From positions 1 to 64,000 of the IMG/VR virus record IMGVR_UViG_3300027976_000028: a DNA stretch of 64,000 nucleotides; one strand, 5' to 3'. This document shows positions 47,821-55,080 of the stretch, piece after piece. The notes under the pieces are model-generated. The model made no database searches and was not told the DNA's origin. It worked only from the letters and a program-made list of their open reading frames with translations. The stretch is from a virus. Position 1 is the first letter of the stretch, and every line of letters begins with the position of its first letter. The position numbers and the translations under genes are program-made.

Positions 47821-48056
47821 TCTATTTCCTTACCGTTAAATCCTGTGGTTGACAATATGTCAGTCGCCTGGACCGCAATTTGACGCATGTCATATGCACT
47901 TGGATAATGTCGCAGTACCCACCTAACCCGTTCGCGGACATCCTTTGGTACACGCGGGGTAACGCTTGGAGATGATAGGTCTTGTATTAACTTCATGCCC
48001 TCTAATAGAGCCCTGTAGCGTTCATCTGGGAGGGTCATAATTTTTCTTAGGTCCAA
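47817..48056 (-). CDS. BPSL0761-like small protein
   Basis: 79 aa. MTLPDERYRALLEG, then PRVPKDVRERVRWVLRHYPSAYD matches the BPSL0761 family known from Burkholderia and other proteobacteria; function unknown. It is a hint to the host lineage. Confidence 0.6.
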   Translation of the reverse strand: MDLRKIMTLPDERYRALLEGMKLIQDLSSPSVTPRVPKDVRERVRWVLRHYPSAYDMRQIAVQATDILSTTGFNGKEIE

Positions 48057-48889
48057 AGGCCATGTCTAACTTTTATAAGTCGTATAAGCATTTCTTCATC
48101 TTCTTTTTCATAATCTGCTTCTATCTTAGTCAACAGCTTATGTGCTTTGTCAGTAGCTTTCTTAAGCACCGGATCCTTTGGTGGGTTGAAACTAAGCTTG
48201 CCGCCATTAGCAATACGCTGTGCCTCACACGATGCACCCCAGCCACTGGCTTCATAAGGATCGGGACGCTTGCGATAAACCTCGGTCCACCAGGTGTACA
48301 AATCTAAGATTTCCTGTGCCTTAACAGCCTGTGGAGTTGGCTTACCAAAGTCTTTGTGACTTAAATCCATGCCATAGCTATCATCAACTTTAAGATTGCG
48401 TTGCCAATCTAGGTTATCGATACCTGCTTGTTTGCAGCGCCATACACGCCAACGAAACCAACCGGTTGCATAGAACGGAGCATTATATTTTTTACGTCCT
48501 TCTTCAGACCATGCAATGTTCCACCATGCCAGTTCTACTTCCACAAAGTCCACAAGCTCGTTGAAGAGGCAGGGAAGAAACCTGTTGCCAACATCGCTCC
48601 AATCGCCGGGTTTAATATCAACGCGAGAAGCAGTAAGGCAGTGAGTACGAGTGACCCAACGATTGTTGATGTAGTACTTGACGGCATATATGCTCCTGAC
48701 GGGCCATGTAACAAAATCTTGAATGTGACCCAGTGCTTCTTCGGCCATCCAGAAGCGAAAGCTGTGTTTCATTTGAGCCAGAGTATTCCAGTTGTCCCAT
48801 TCTTCAGAGGTGCCTGCCTTCAGTTTAGCAGTGCCGCGGACCCAATCGCCGAACTTTGAGCAGGACCAATATCTGCTGTGACTTGCCAT
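48047..48889 (-). CDS. Conserved large-phage hypothetical protein
   Basis: 280 aa, strikingly Trp-rich. SRYWSCSKFGDWVRG, FRFWMAEE, INNRWVTRTH and LPCLFNELVDFVE recur, as I remember, in hypothetical proteins of many large phages. Predicted helical; function unknown. Driven by a consensus early promoter with AAGGAG. Confidence 0.65.
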   Translation of the reverse strand: MASHSRYWSCSKFGDWVRGTAKLKAGTSEEWDNWNTLAQMKHSFRFWMAEEALGHIQDFVTWPVRSIYAVKYYINNRWVTRTHCLTASRVDIKPGDWSDVGNRFLPCLFNELVDFVEVELAWWNIAWSEEGRKKYNAPFYATGWFRWRVWRCKQAGIDNLDWQRNLKVDDSYGMDLSHKDFGKPTPQAVKAQEILDLYTWWTEVYRKRPDPYEASGWGASCEAQRIANGGKLSFNPPKDPVLKKATDKAHKLLTKIEADYEKEDEEMLIRLIKVRHGLWT

Positions 48890-48912
48890 CGTAATATACT
48901 CCTTATAATAAT

Positions 48913-48941
48913 ATTATACACTATAGTTGTCTCTATGTCAA
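48913..48941 (-). promoter_or_regulatory. Consensus sigma70 early promoter
   Basis: TTGACA, 17-base spacer, TATAAT. Its -35 overlaps the end of the deaminase gene. Confidence 0.85.
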
Positions 48942-49474
48942 TCGATTTCTAATTTATTTATAGTAACGCCTGCTTGTCTAAGAAAGGCAAGACCCGCGTC
49001 ACTACGATAGTTGTCACGGTAAAATACTTGCGTAATACCACTTTGGTAGATCATTTTTGCGCATTCAATACACGGAGCATGGGTTACAAACAACACCGCC
49101 CCTTCGCTTGATTCAGTACTTCGTGCAACATTTGCCAAGGCGTTGGCCACCGCGTGGAGGACCTCGGGTTTGGTTTTCAAACAATACCGGCGAAGTATCT
49201 CACAGCTCTCGTTTTCCCCTGCAACTACCACGGTTTCAGTAAGTGGCCACCGCGCATAAATCTCCTCGGCACCAAGCCATCCACCTGCACCCGGATCCAT
49301 ATACGCTTTATCTTCGCAGTTATTATCCCAACCGCTTGGCATGCCATTGTAGCCGATTGAGATGATACGGTCCTCTTTGACCAGGATAGCACCTACTTGC
49401 AATCGTTTGGCAGACGATAGCTTTGCATATATTTCTGCAACTTCCATGTGAGCTTTAATTATTTTTGGTTTCAT
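48938..49474 (-). CDS. dCMP deaminase-like protein lacking the catalytic Glu
   Basis: 178 aa from the ATG at 49474. dCMP/cytidine deaminase fold: KRLQVGAILVKEDRIISIGYNG, zinc ligands in THAPCIECAK (C135, C138) and H107. The invariant HAE is HAV: Glu is replaced by Val109 (codon GTG at 49150-49148, one base from GAG). This should abolish deamination. An upstream in-frame ATG lies before the promoter -10 and is unlikely. The mRNA would be nearly leaderless. Confidence 0.8.
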   Translation of the reverse strand: MKPKIIKAHMEVAEIYAKLSSAKRLQVGAILVKEDRIISIGYNGMPSGWDNNCEDKAYMDPGAGGWLGAEEIYARWPLTETVVVAGENESCEILRRYCLKTKPEVLHAVANALANVARSTESSEGAVLFVTHAPCIECAKMIYQSGITQVFYRDNYRSDAGLAFLRQAGVTINKLEID

Positions 49475-49482
49475 AATGAATA

Positions 49483-49511
49483 AGTATAGCATTAATATAA
49501 GGAGTTGTCAA
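49483..49511 (-). promoter_or_regulatory. Sigma70 early promoter, near-leaderless
   Basis: TTGACA, 17-base spacer, TATACT; predicted start 49476, two bases before the ATG. The -35 reaches the start codon of the divergent hydrolase gene. Confidence 0.7.
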
Positions 49512-50068
49512 TGAAAAAGTTTCTCATACATGGCGCCAATGCGTCCAATATGTCATGGAATTGGGTAGGTCACCATCTTGAGAATCACGAACGTATATCG
49601 TGGGGTATGACAATTGAGCCAGAAGATAACCTTAAAGCCATGGATAAACTTATTACCGAACCATGTGTCGTTGTCGGCCACAGCATGGGAGGCCTCTATG
49701 CATGGCATCTTGCTAAAAGAAACCCAGGTTTAGTAACTGCTGCTATTTCTATCGGGACACCATGGGGTGGCTCTAAGTCAGTTAGTTTCTGGAGATTGTT
49801 CAATATGACATCTCCGTGGCTTACTATGTTAAGCAGGACAGAGAAATGGACTACGCAACCTCGTCGAATTGCGCCACCGTGCCCATGGACAAATGTTGTT
49901 ACTACACACGGATTTGACATATGGGGTGTTGATGCCAATGACGGTGTAGTAACAGTTGAAAGCCAACGCGACCTAAAGAATCCAACGCTTGAAATAGTTT
50001 TGCACTATGGACATACTGAGGTGCTGCAAAGCCCTGAGTTGGTAAACATAATTAAGTCGTCAAAATAA
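49511..50068 (+). CDS. Alpha/beta hydrolase (lipase/esterase-like)
   Basis: 185 aa from the ATG after AAGGAGTTGTCA. Nucleophile elbow GHSMGG (about 58-63), oxyanion-region FLIHGANAS, acid Asp in GVDANDGVV and His in HYGHTEVL. Resembles PGAP1/lipase-type hydrolases. No signal peptide, so cytoplasmic. Unusual phage cargo; substrate unknown. Confidence 0.75.
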   Translation: MKKFLIHGANASNMSWNWVGHHLENHERISWGMTIEPEDNLKAMDKLITEPCVVVGHSMGGLYAWHLAKRNPGLVTAAISIGTPWGGSKSVSFWRLFNMTSPWLTMLSRTEKWTTQPRRIAPPCPWTNVVTTHGFDIWGVDANDGVVTVESQRDLKNPTLEIVLHYGHTEVLQSPELVNIIKSSK

Positions 50069-50362
50069 TTTCTCACCGTGCTTTCGTATTAGCTTTTTCA
50101 TATTTTTTGAATTCTTATCACACGATGAATTCATTAACTCAACATCAATATCTTCAGCAGTATTAAATCCCCAGACCTCTGCATTGCGTTGAGTATTAAA
50201 TCTTGCCCGTATTAGCAAGTTATTGACAAGCGAGTTTCCATGCCATTTTGCTGATTCTGCTCCGCTAAGAACCTGTAGCATCCCTTCCTCTGCGATGTCT
50301 GACCATGGGATTATTGTATCAAATCCATTGTCATCAAACAGTACAATCCATTGTGTTGACAT
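50060..50362 (-). CDS. Small hypothetical protein
   Basis: 100 aa. ATG in a TGATG overlap with the upstream stop. WIVLFDDNGFDTIIPWSDIAEEG looks like a small alpha/beta fold; the tail is Lys-rich (SKNMKKLIRKHGEK). Converges with the hydrolase gene (9-base overlap). Confidence 0.55.
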   Translation of the reverse strand: MSTQWIVLFDDNGFDTIIPWSDIAEEGMLQVLSGAESAKWHGNSLVNNLLIRARFNTQRNAEVWGFNTAEDIDVELMNSSCDKNSKNMKKLIRKHGEKLF

Positions 50363-50559
50363 CAATAATCTCCTGAAGATTCGCCTTTAAGGATACTTAT
50401 TGCACGTTCGAGATTTGCAAGAGTTGCTGGCACCAGTCGCAGTATAGTGTTGTTAGTATGTTCATTAAAAATTGATATTTCGCAACTATCTTCTGTTTTG
50501 ATTAGTAGTAGTTGAAGCCCATTGATATCAAGGAGTGGAAATGCAATATATGCTTTCAT
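50362..50559 (-). CDS. Small hypothetical protein
   Basis: 65 aa. Beta-rich first half (AYIAFPLLDINGLQLLLIKTEDSCEISIF), helical end. Overlaps both neighbours. Unrecognised. Confidence 0.5.
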   Translation of the reverse strand: MKAYIAFPLLDINGLQLLLIKTEDSCEISIFNEHTNNTILRLVPATLANLERAISILKGESSGDY

Positions 50560-50864
50560 ATTACACCTTTGTTTCCGTCCTTAATAAAAATACCTTTTAG
50601 TGTTGGATGGCGTAGTCTAAATGCAGTCCCAAGTTCTTCAAGCGTTTTGCCCATACATACAAACTCGCTAGTAACTGCGTCATATACAAAGAGCATGCCG
50701 TCATGTTTTTCAATTGTCAATGATATAAATGATCGTTTAATAAAGTCTTTCATTTTTGAAAGTCTACGTGTTAGATATCTATGTATCATTGTAATGATAA
50801 CTTTGAACGCAATCCAGAAAATAACCAATGCAAGTAGGAGGTCACCTGTAGACATATCAAACAT
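50556..50864 (-). CDS. Membrane-anchored hypothetical protein
   Basis: 102 aa. One N-terminal transmembrane helix (LLLALVIFWIAFKVIITMI), a basic juxtamembrane stretch (HRYLTRRLSKMKD) and a soluble domain with MLFVYDAVTSEFVCMGKTLEELG seen in other phage proteins. Function unknown. Confidence 0.6.
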   Translation of the reverse strand: MFDMSTGDLLLALVIFWIAFKVIITMIHRYLTRRLSKMKDFIKRSFISLTIEKHDGMLFVYDAVTSEFVCMGKTLEELGTAFRLRHPTLKGIFIKDGNKGVI

Positions 50865-50865
50865 A

Positions 50866-51144
50866 TTAATCCTTAGTACGAATAGAAATTACGTTTTCAA
50901 CACGGAAGCTTCTCCAGCCTTCAGCATTGGTACACCACACACTCATCACTTCAGGCTTAAACAACTTTGTAGAGTGATGCTCATTTAATGCAACTGGGGG
51001 CAAGTATGCAGTATCAAGGGTGCAGGGCATTTCGCGGAGTTCTCCATTGACCTTGACAAATTCGATGATGCAAATTTTATTACCTAATTCATCATTTAGC
51101 TTTGCTCGCCGTGCTGTAAGATCTTCATCTGTAAATGTAAACAT
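50866..51144 (-). CDS. SH3/WYL-like small phage protein
   Basis: 92 aa. IIEFVKVNGELREMPCTL and KLFKPEVMSVWCTNAEGWRSFRVENVISI match a small beta-barrel, WYL-like phage family. Such proteins bind nucleic acids or ligands in regulators; role here unknown. Confidence 0.55.
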   Translation of the reverse strand: MFTFTDEDLTARRAKLNDELGNKICIIEFVKVNGELREMPCTLDTAYLPPVALNEHHSTKLFKPEVMSVWCTNAEGWRSFRVENVISIRTKD

Positions 51145-51145
51145 G

Positions 51146-51466
51146 TTATTCCTTTAATAATGTTAGAAGTGATTGATATTCTATATATGAATCATTTAGA
51201 GTTTGATATTTCTCACGCAATGCCGCTTCGTTACCTGACTTTAATGCAGCATCTATTAGAGTTTCGGGCAGCTGACGATTCTTAATAAATTCGCTATTTT
51301 TGATAATAAAGTCGCACATCTGCCTCTTTTTAAATCCATCGCTGCTTAAAAAGGCTTCTGGTGTCCCAAAATAAGAACGCAAATGGGTAGAGTTGATATA
51401 ATATATAATGCGGTTTGTATTATTACCGTCCCTTGTGTCCTCGATAATTTTTGTATGTGTAGTCAT
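51146..51466 (-). CDS. Hypothetical protein
   Basis: 106 aa. YYINSTHLRSYFGTPEAFLSSDGFKKRQMCDFIIKN, then a helical charged half. No family recognised. One base from the next gene. Confidence 0.5.
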   Translation of the reverse strand: MTTHTKIIEDTRDGNNTNRIIYYINSTHLRSYFGTPEAFLSSDGFKKRQMCDFIIKNSEFIKNRQLPETLIDAALKSGNEAALREKYQTLNDSYIEYQSLLTLLKE

Positions 51467-51467
51467 G

Positions 51468-51686
51468 TTAATATTTTGATATTACTTTTGGGCCGTAGCT
51501 CTCAAAGTCCAATCCAGCATTGCGGCCTTCATAAACACGGCCGTTCCACGCCATCAGAAGTTTAACTGACTTGTTTAGCACCACAGTAAGATTACGCTTG
51601 TCATGAAAGTCCATCACTACGCCCTCGATAAACTTCTTACTTGCCACCGCAACTACGGTACATGTTTCGCTATAATTTGTTGTCAT
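51468..51686 (-). CDS. Hypothetical beta-rich protein
   Basis: 72 aa, predicted small beta barrel (CTVVAVASKKFIEGVVMDF, NLTVVLNKSVKLLMAWNGRVYEG). Possibly SH3-like. Confidence 0.5.
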   Translation of the reverse strand: MTTNYSETCTVVAVASKKFIEGVVMDFHDKRNLTVVLNKSVKLLMAWNGRVYEGRNAGLDFESYGPKVISKY

Positions 51687-51825
51687 TTACTTCTTCCAAT
51701 ATAAACTCCCGGGAACTACCATTCCAATGTACGTCACAAGGCATCCCTGGCCCATATTGACCACTAACCAATACCTTTATAAGCTCGGGATTTATGCTTA
51801 CTGCACTGGCAATAAGGTTTGACAT
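51670..51825 (-). CDS. Small hypothetical protein
   Basis: 51 aa, starting MSNLIASAVSINPELIKVL, with a Gly/Pro turn and an acidic helix. Overlaps the next gene's start by 17 bases. Confidence 0.45.
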   Translation of the reverse strand: MSNLIASAVSINPELIKVLVSGQYGPGMPCDVHWNGSSREFILEEVNDNKL

Positions 51826-52037
51826 TACGAATTCATGCTTACATACGGGCTAAATTCATCGCCTGCCCACGTGCTCATCACCAATTGCAATGGGGCAAAA
51901 TCATATTTCTTTGCAATCCACAAATGCATAACGTCCAATAATGGGGCAGTATCATAATGAGTCCCAAGCTGCCATGACTTGGTGGAGTCACGAACATGTA
52001 CAAGATGTTCAATGTTGAGTTGGCGTGCCGTTTTCAT
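51825..52037 (-). CDS. Hypothetical protein
   Basis: 70 aa. HLVHVRDSTKSWQLGTHYDTAPLLDVMHLWIAKKYDF. Stop and next start overlap (TAATG). Unknown. Confidence 0.5.
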   Translation of the reverse strand: MKTARQLNIEHLVHVRDSTKSWQLGTHYDTAPLLDVMHLWIAKKYDFAPLQLVMSTWAGDEFSPYVSMNS

Positions 52038-52213
52038 TTTAGTTCCTTTATTTTATTAATGACGTTTATTGCATCTAAGTATGCAGTATCTTCTACAATT
52101 GCCTCAAAGTTTTCTTCTTGCAAGTCGGTAACTTCCTGTAGATTTTTCATTGCTCGTTTAATGTGCGCCGGTAATGTATTGGTTAGCTTACTAATGTCTT
52201 CATCGGCAGTCAT
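52034..52213 (-). CDS. Small acidic helical protein
   Basis: 59 aa; predicted two helices (SKLTNTLPAHIKRAMKNLQEVTDL and FEAIVEDTAYLDAINVINKI). ATGA overlaps on both sides. Confidence 0.5.
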   Translation of the reverse strand: MTADEDISKLTNTLPAHIKRAMKNLQEVTDLQEENFEAIVEDTAYLDAINVINKIKELK

Positions 52214-52347
52214 ACAAGCTCCTTAAGTCCCATGTATTGCTCATCAACTTCATCAAGTTTATCATCCCATCCTTCGAACGCTTCATCGCTTTCGACCACG
52301 GGAAAGTAAGCAGGATCTTCAAACGTCTGCCAATTAATCTTCTTCAT
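52210..52347 (-). CDS. 45-residue acidic protein
   Basis: 45 aa: MKKINWQTFEDPAYFPVVES, then a highly acidic helix (FEGWDDKLDEVDEQYMG). Acidic mini-proteins of this kind are often DNA mimics or enzyme inhibitors; no proof here. Confidence 0.5.
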   Translation of the reverse strand: MKKINWQTFEDPAYFPVVESDEAFEGWDDKLDEVDEQYMGLKELV

Positions 52348-52456
52348 ACTTTTCCTTGTTGTCTATTTTAATCAATGCTGCAAATGTCAAACCAATGATC
52401 ACGCCAAATAGCAGTCCTACAAAGAATGAATATAATCCAATATATGTCAATGTCAT
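52334..52456 (-). CDS. 40-residue membrane protein
   Basis: 40 aa; one long transmembrane segment (IGLYSFFVGLLFGVIIGLTFAALI) and a charged tail (KIDNKEKYEED). Start in an ATGA overlap. Confidence 0.55.
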   Translation of the reverse strand: MTLTYIGLYSFFVGLLFGVIIGLTFAALIKIDNKEKYEED

Positions 52457-52626
52457 ACTATTTCCCGTAATGTTATTTCTATACGAACCTTTTCGGCTCG
52501 GGCAGTGCTTATACTTCCTATAGCACGAAAAATGTTTGCTTCTTGCTGCAAGGTACATTCGTTGTCCTTGAGCAGCTTGATTCCGTTCTCAAGAATTGAA
52601 ATTATACTGTTGAGATCTGCGTTCAT
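52453..52626 (-). CDS. Small helical protein
   Basis: 57 aa, heptad-like: ISILENGIKLLKDNECTLQQEANIFRAIGSIS, then a basic strand. ATGA overlaps both sides. Possibly a coiled-coil dimer. Confidence 0.5.
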   Translation of the reverse strand: MNADLNSIISILENGIKLLKDNECTLQQEANIFRAIGSISTARAEKVRIEITLREIV

Positions 52627-52901
52627 TTTTTATCCTTCTGGTCGTAATTGAGAATTCTGGCAGCAGCATATCCAACTGCGGCGCCGCGTACAATTGAACC
52701 AAGCAGGCTACCAAATGTATCACGCTCTGCTTCTGGTGCATGATAGTCATTATTCAACTGGCGCTGTTCTTCAACTACCTGACGATGAATAGCGTACTTT
52801 TCTTCAAGAACCATTAATTCGTCGCGGACAGGTCCTTGCACAAAACCAAGTTTCTGGCGCGCCTGCAAGCGAAACATTTCTTCTAGTTCCAAGTTGGTCA
52901 T
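52623..52901 (-). CDS. Hypothetical protein with C-terminal hydrophobic segment
   Basis: 92 aa. Helical charged N-terminus (LELEEMFRLQARQKLG), then a C-terminal FGSLLGSIVRGAAVGYAAARIL that could be a membrane helix or glycine-zipper. Function unknown. Confidence 0.5.
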   Translation of the reverse strand: MTNLELEEMFRLQARQKLGFVQGPVRDELMVLEEKYAIHRQVVEEQRQLNNDYHAPEAERDTFGSLLGSIVRGAAVGYAAARILNYDQKDKK

Positions 52902-52908
52902 TTTAATC

Positions 52909-53022
52909 TCAATTACTTACATCAACAATAGCCCGCCACCAATAATCATAAATCCAATTGGGAGCCGATCCCACATAGACACCAATAGCGATTGCAAGGG
53001 TAATAAGTGCAGCAAAGTCTAT
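52909..53022 (-). CDS. Small membrane protein with ATA in place of ATG
   Basis: A 37-residue frame (IDFAALITLAIAIGVYVGSAPNWIYDYWWRAIVDVSN) has AGGA seven bases before an ATA codon, exactly where an ATG is expected, and stops just before the next gene. The frame is also continuous with the 36-residue upstream gene apart from its TAG. Either an AUA start, amber readthrough, or a point mutation. Confidence 0.4.
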   Translation of the reverse strand: MDFAALITLAIAIGVYVGSAPNWIYDYWWRAIVDVSN

Positions 53023-53031
53023 TGTGTATTC

Positions 53032-53142
53032 CTACCAGAATTTAGTAACAAAGTGGACTGCGACGTAGGCGATAGTTCCCCAAAAAGCAAGAACTAACAC
53101 GAAGACAGCGATAGCAATTTTGATGATTGTAGATAGTTGCAT
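53032..53142 (-). CDS. 36-residue membrane protein
   Basis: MQLSTIIKIAIAVFVLVLAFWGTIAYVAVHFVTKFW; one transmembrane helix. Ribosome binding site AAGGAAAAATC. Ends in TAG, in frame with the following ORF. Confidence 0.5.
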   Translation of the reverse strand: MQLSTIIKIAIAVFVLVLAFWGTIAYVAVHFVTKFW

Positions 53143-53165
53143 GATTTTTCCTTATTGATGCTTAG

Positions 53166-53396
53166 TTATGCAGAATACGCAAACGATACTTTTATTTTAT
53201 GATTTTTACAACGCACTTCAGTTGGACATTTGAGTTTTTTTGATAGCCCAAACACATAGTCCCTTGCCCATGCTAACGGCAATTGCATCGTACTATAGTC
53301 ACCATACAAAGCTGGAGTCCAGCGTGAACGCCCATTGAATCCAGGGGACATAGTTGGCTCACCAACGCCAACCCAAATTTCATATAACGGTATCAT
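53166..53396 (-). CDS. Hypothetical protein
   Basis: 76 aa from the ATG after AAAGGAATATATA. IPLYEIWVGVGEPTMSPGFNGRS and a Trp-Ala-rich centre (LPLAWARDYVFGL). Not recognised. Confidence 0.5.
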   Translation of the reverse strand: MIPLYEIWVGVGEPTMSPGFNGRSRWTPALYGDYSTMQLPLAWARDYVFGLSKKLKCPTEVRCKNHKIKVSFAYSA

Positions 53397-53421
53397 TATA
53401 TATTCCTTTGCTTTGTTTATA

Positions 53422-53697
53422 TTATGCGGCACTCAGCATGTTAGCCGGTACTTTCCAGTTACCAGTTGGAGTCAGAACAGTAATGAACTTGATTGCGATT
53501 TTAGATACGCTGCCTGACATAGTAAGGCCACTGCGGGTCGAAGTGAATTTCACTTTAGAACCAATGCTAAAGGTCCGCTTGTTTAGTTTGGCCAGCAAAC
53601 CCCTGCGAAACTGGATAATCTCAGCGAGCTTGTTAAGCTCATCATTGGTGAAATTAGCTTGCATGATGCCGTTGCTTACTTCTTGGAGCGTATTCAT
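53422..53697 (-). CDS. Small SH3-like phage protein
   Basis: 91 aa. Helical N-terminus (TNDELNKLAEIIQFRR) then a beta barrel typical of nucleic-acid/SH3 folds (GSKVKFTSTRSGLTMSGSVSKIAIKFITVLT...NWKVPANML). Driven by its own consensus promoter with AAGGAAC. Confidence 0.6.
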   Translation of the reverse strand: MNTLQEVSNGIMQANFTNDELNKLAEIIQFRRGLLAKLNKRTFSIGSKVKFTSTRSGLTMSGSVSKIAIKFITVLTPTGNWKVPANMLSAA

Positions 53698-53722
53698 TTT
53701 CAGTTCCTTCTGTTAAAAGTTA

Positions 53723-53751
53723 ATTATACTATAGAAATAATAACCTGTCAA
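53723..53751 (-). promoter_or_regulatory. Consensus sigma70 early promoter
   Basis: TTGACA, 17-base spacer, TATAAT; -35 overlaps the stop of the upstream gene. Confidence 0.85.
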
Positions 53752-54005
53752 TCGACTGGTTCTTGGCAATAAAATGGTGTTGTAGGGGCGGCGTAGAAGT
53801 TGGAGCTAAACCCCAGATCGATATATACAGCTTTGCGAACGAAGTCGCTGTCAGCCTCTCCAAAGTCATTGGGGAACCGTTGCGCAAGGGATACAAGTTC
53901 CCTGTGAACCTCGGGCCAATTCATGTGAAGGATGCGAGCTTGGCGGACAATTGCATGAACTGCATCGTTGCCAAATTCTGAGGACATTGAATAATTTGGT
54001 GTCAT
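53748..54005 (-). CDS. Hypothetical protein
   Basis: 85 aa. Helical start (FGNDAVHAIVRQARILHMNWPEVHRELVSLAQRFPNDFGE) and short C-terminus. Monocistronic early gene with CGGAGATC before the ATG. Confidence 0.55.
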   Translation of the reverse strand: MTPNYSMSSEFGNDAVHAIVRQARILHMNWPEVHRELVSLAQRFPNDFGEADSDFVRKAVYIDLGFSSNFYAAPTTPFYCQEPVD

Positions 54006-54034
54006 TTCGATCTCCGTTTGCTGTTTAAGTATTA

Positions 54035-54063
54035 ATTATAACGCAGATTGGAACAACTGTCAA
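54035..54063 (-). promoter_or_regulatory. Consensus sigma70 promoter of the repeated cassette
   Basis: TTGACA, 17 bases, TATAAT, followed by the shared TAATACTTAAACAGC leader. Confidence 0.88.
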
Positions 54064-54065
54064 TG

Positions 54066-54476
54066 TTAAGTGTTGTATTTTTGCAACACTTCCAAACACT
54101 GTTCCTTTGAGCGTTTGGTTACAACAACCTTGCCGCCAAAAAATCCAATCCAAAGATTACGATGCAATACGAATTTCACTTCGCCATCTGCCCCTTTGTG
54201 CTTTTCACGAATTGCAACTTTCAACTCCATTGCTTTAGGAGGCTTAACTGCTTTCTTAGCAACCGGCTTGATACCCAATGGAGTAACGCCTGGCAATGCA
54301 GCAACTTGTGGAGTCACTTTGATTTTGGGCTTTATTGATTCAAGTGCAACAAAGCCGTGAGCCTTGTCATACTTTGCAATTTCTGCGGGATTCTTGCCCC
54401 AAGTAGCAAGCAGACGCTTAACTTCAGTTCCAGGCAGTTGGTGCCAATTAATAGTGGAGTCGGTCCAGTTTTTCAT
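54066..54476 (-). CDS. Hypothetical basic protein
   Basis: 136 aa. N-terminal INWHQLPGTEVKRLLATWGKNPAEIA, a Pro/Lys linker (KPVAKKAVKPPKAMELKV) and a C-terminal beta domain (VKFVLHRNLWIGFFGGKVVVTKRSKEQCLEVL). The stop lies in a GTGTTG/CAACAC hairpin that may act as a terminator. Confidence 0.55.
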   Translation of the reverse strand: MKNWTDSTINWHQLPGTEVKRLLATWGKNPAEIAKYDKAHGFVALESIKPKIKVTPQVAALPGVTPLGIKPVAKKAVKPPKAMELKVAIREKHKGADGEVKFVLHRNLWIGFFGGKVVVTKRSKEQCLEVLQKYNT

Positions 54477-54505
54477 ACTAAATCCTATTTGCTGTTTAAG
54501 TATTA

Positions 54506-54534
54506 ATTATACTGCAAATAGGACCATATGTCAA
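54506..54534 (-). promoter_or_regulatory. Consensus sigma70 promoter of the repeated cassette
   Basis: TTGACA, 17 bases, TATAAT, and the same TAATACTTAAACAGCAAA leader as at 37 and 54035. Confidence 0.88.
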
Positions 54535-54582
54535 CTGTTTTTGTTGTATTTTTACAACACTAATAATTGGCGGTTTTTACCA

Positions 54583-54822
54583 TTACAAGGGCACAGCGGT
54601 CGTAGCACTTTTATCTGTAAATTCCCGCTTCATGTAATAAGGCAATAGCTTTCGCTGTATGGAATACATAAGATCAACACTATCGTCATCAATAACCCAT
54701 CGGTACGGGCAGTTTTTCCAACTGTGTGTCTTTAAGAACTTATAGTAAAGCTTGCGGTGCTCTGCATTCAGCGGGTCAAATATAGTGTACGGCCGCAACC
54801 CTTTAACAAATGTTTTTAGCAT
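54583..54822 (-). CDS. Hypothetical protein
   Basis: 79 aa from MLKTFVKGLRPY; the longer frame begins upstream of the promoter. Aromatic and basic (AEHRKLYYKFLKTHSWKNCPYRW), alpha/beta. A 13-codon leaderless ORF (MFTIERYNAKNIC) may precede and overlap it. Confidence 0.5.
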   Translation of the reverse strand: MLKTFVKGLRPYTIFDPLNAEHRKLYYKFLKTHSWKNCPYRWVIDDDSVDLMYSIQRKLLPYYMKREFTDKSATTAVPL

Positions 54823-54850
54823 TGTATCTTTCAATAGTGAACATAGATAT

Positions 54851-54879
54851 ATTGTAGCATATGATACGCCAGGTGTCAA
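54851..54879 (-). promoter_or_regulatory. Sigma70 early promoter
   Basis: TTGACA, 17 bases, TACAAT, just after the gene starting at 55068. Confidence 0.78.
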
Positions 54880-54882
54880 GTG

Positions 54883-55068
54883 TCAACTGGCCGGTTTAAC
54901 AAGATGAAATGTGTACCCAACAAATCGCCCTCGTTTTATTATTTGATTTGGATACTTTGTTGCAAGATGGTATATATTTCGTTGCTTAAATCCAGTAGCA
55001 ATTTCATATTCGCCTACGGTAATGTAAGTGGTAATTTTTCCATTAGGGGATGTTACTATTAGTTTCAT
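54883..55068 (-). CDS. Small hypothetical protein
   Basis: 61 aa. Begins MKLIVTSPNGKITTYITVGEYE, then a DNA-binding-like ATGFKQRNIYHLATKYPNQIIKRGRFVGY (helix-turn-helix appearance). Possible regulator or endonuclease-associated module. Confidence 0.5.
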   Translation of the reverse strand: MKLIVTSPNGKITTYITVGEYEIATGFKQRNIYHLATKYPNQIIKRGRFVGYTFHLVKPAS

Positions 55069-55080
55069 GCTGCGTGTGGG

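Noticed and set aside
45121-53142. Genome-wide recoding of TAG as a sense codon
   Set aside because: Several intact genes end cleanly in TAG (for example 3574, 25222 and 42084), so the two in-frame ambers are local oddities rather than an alternative code.
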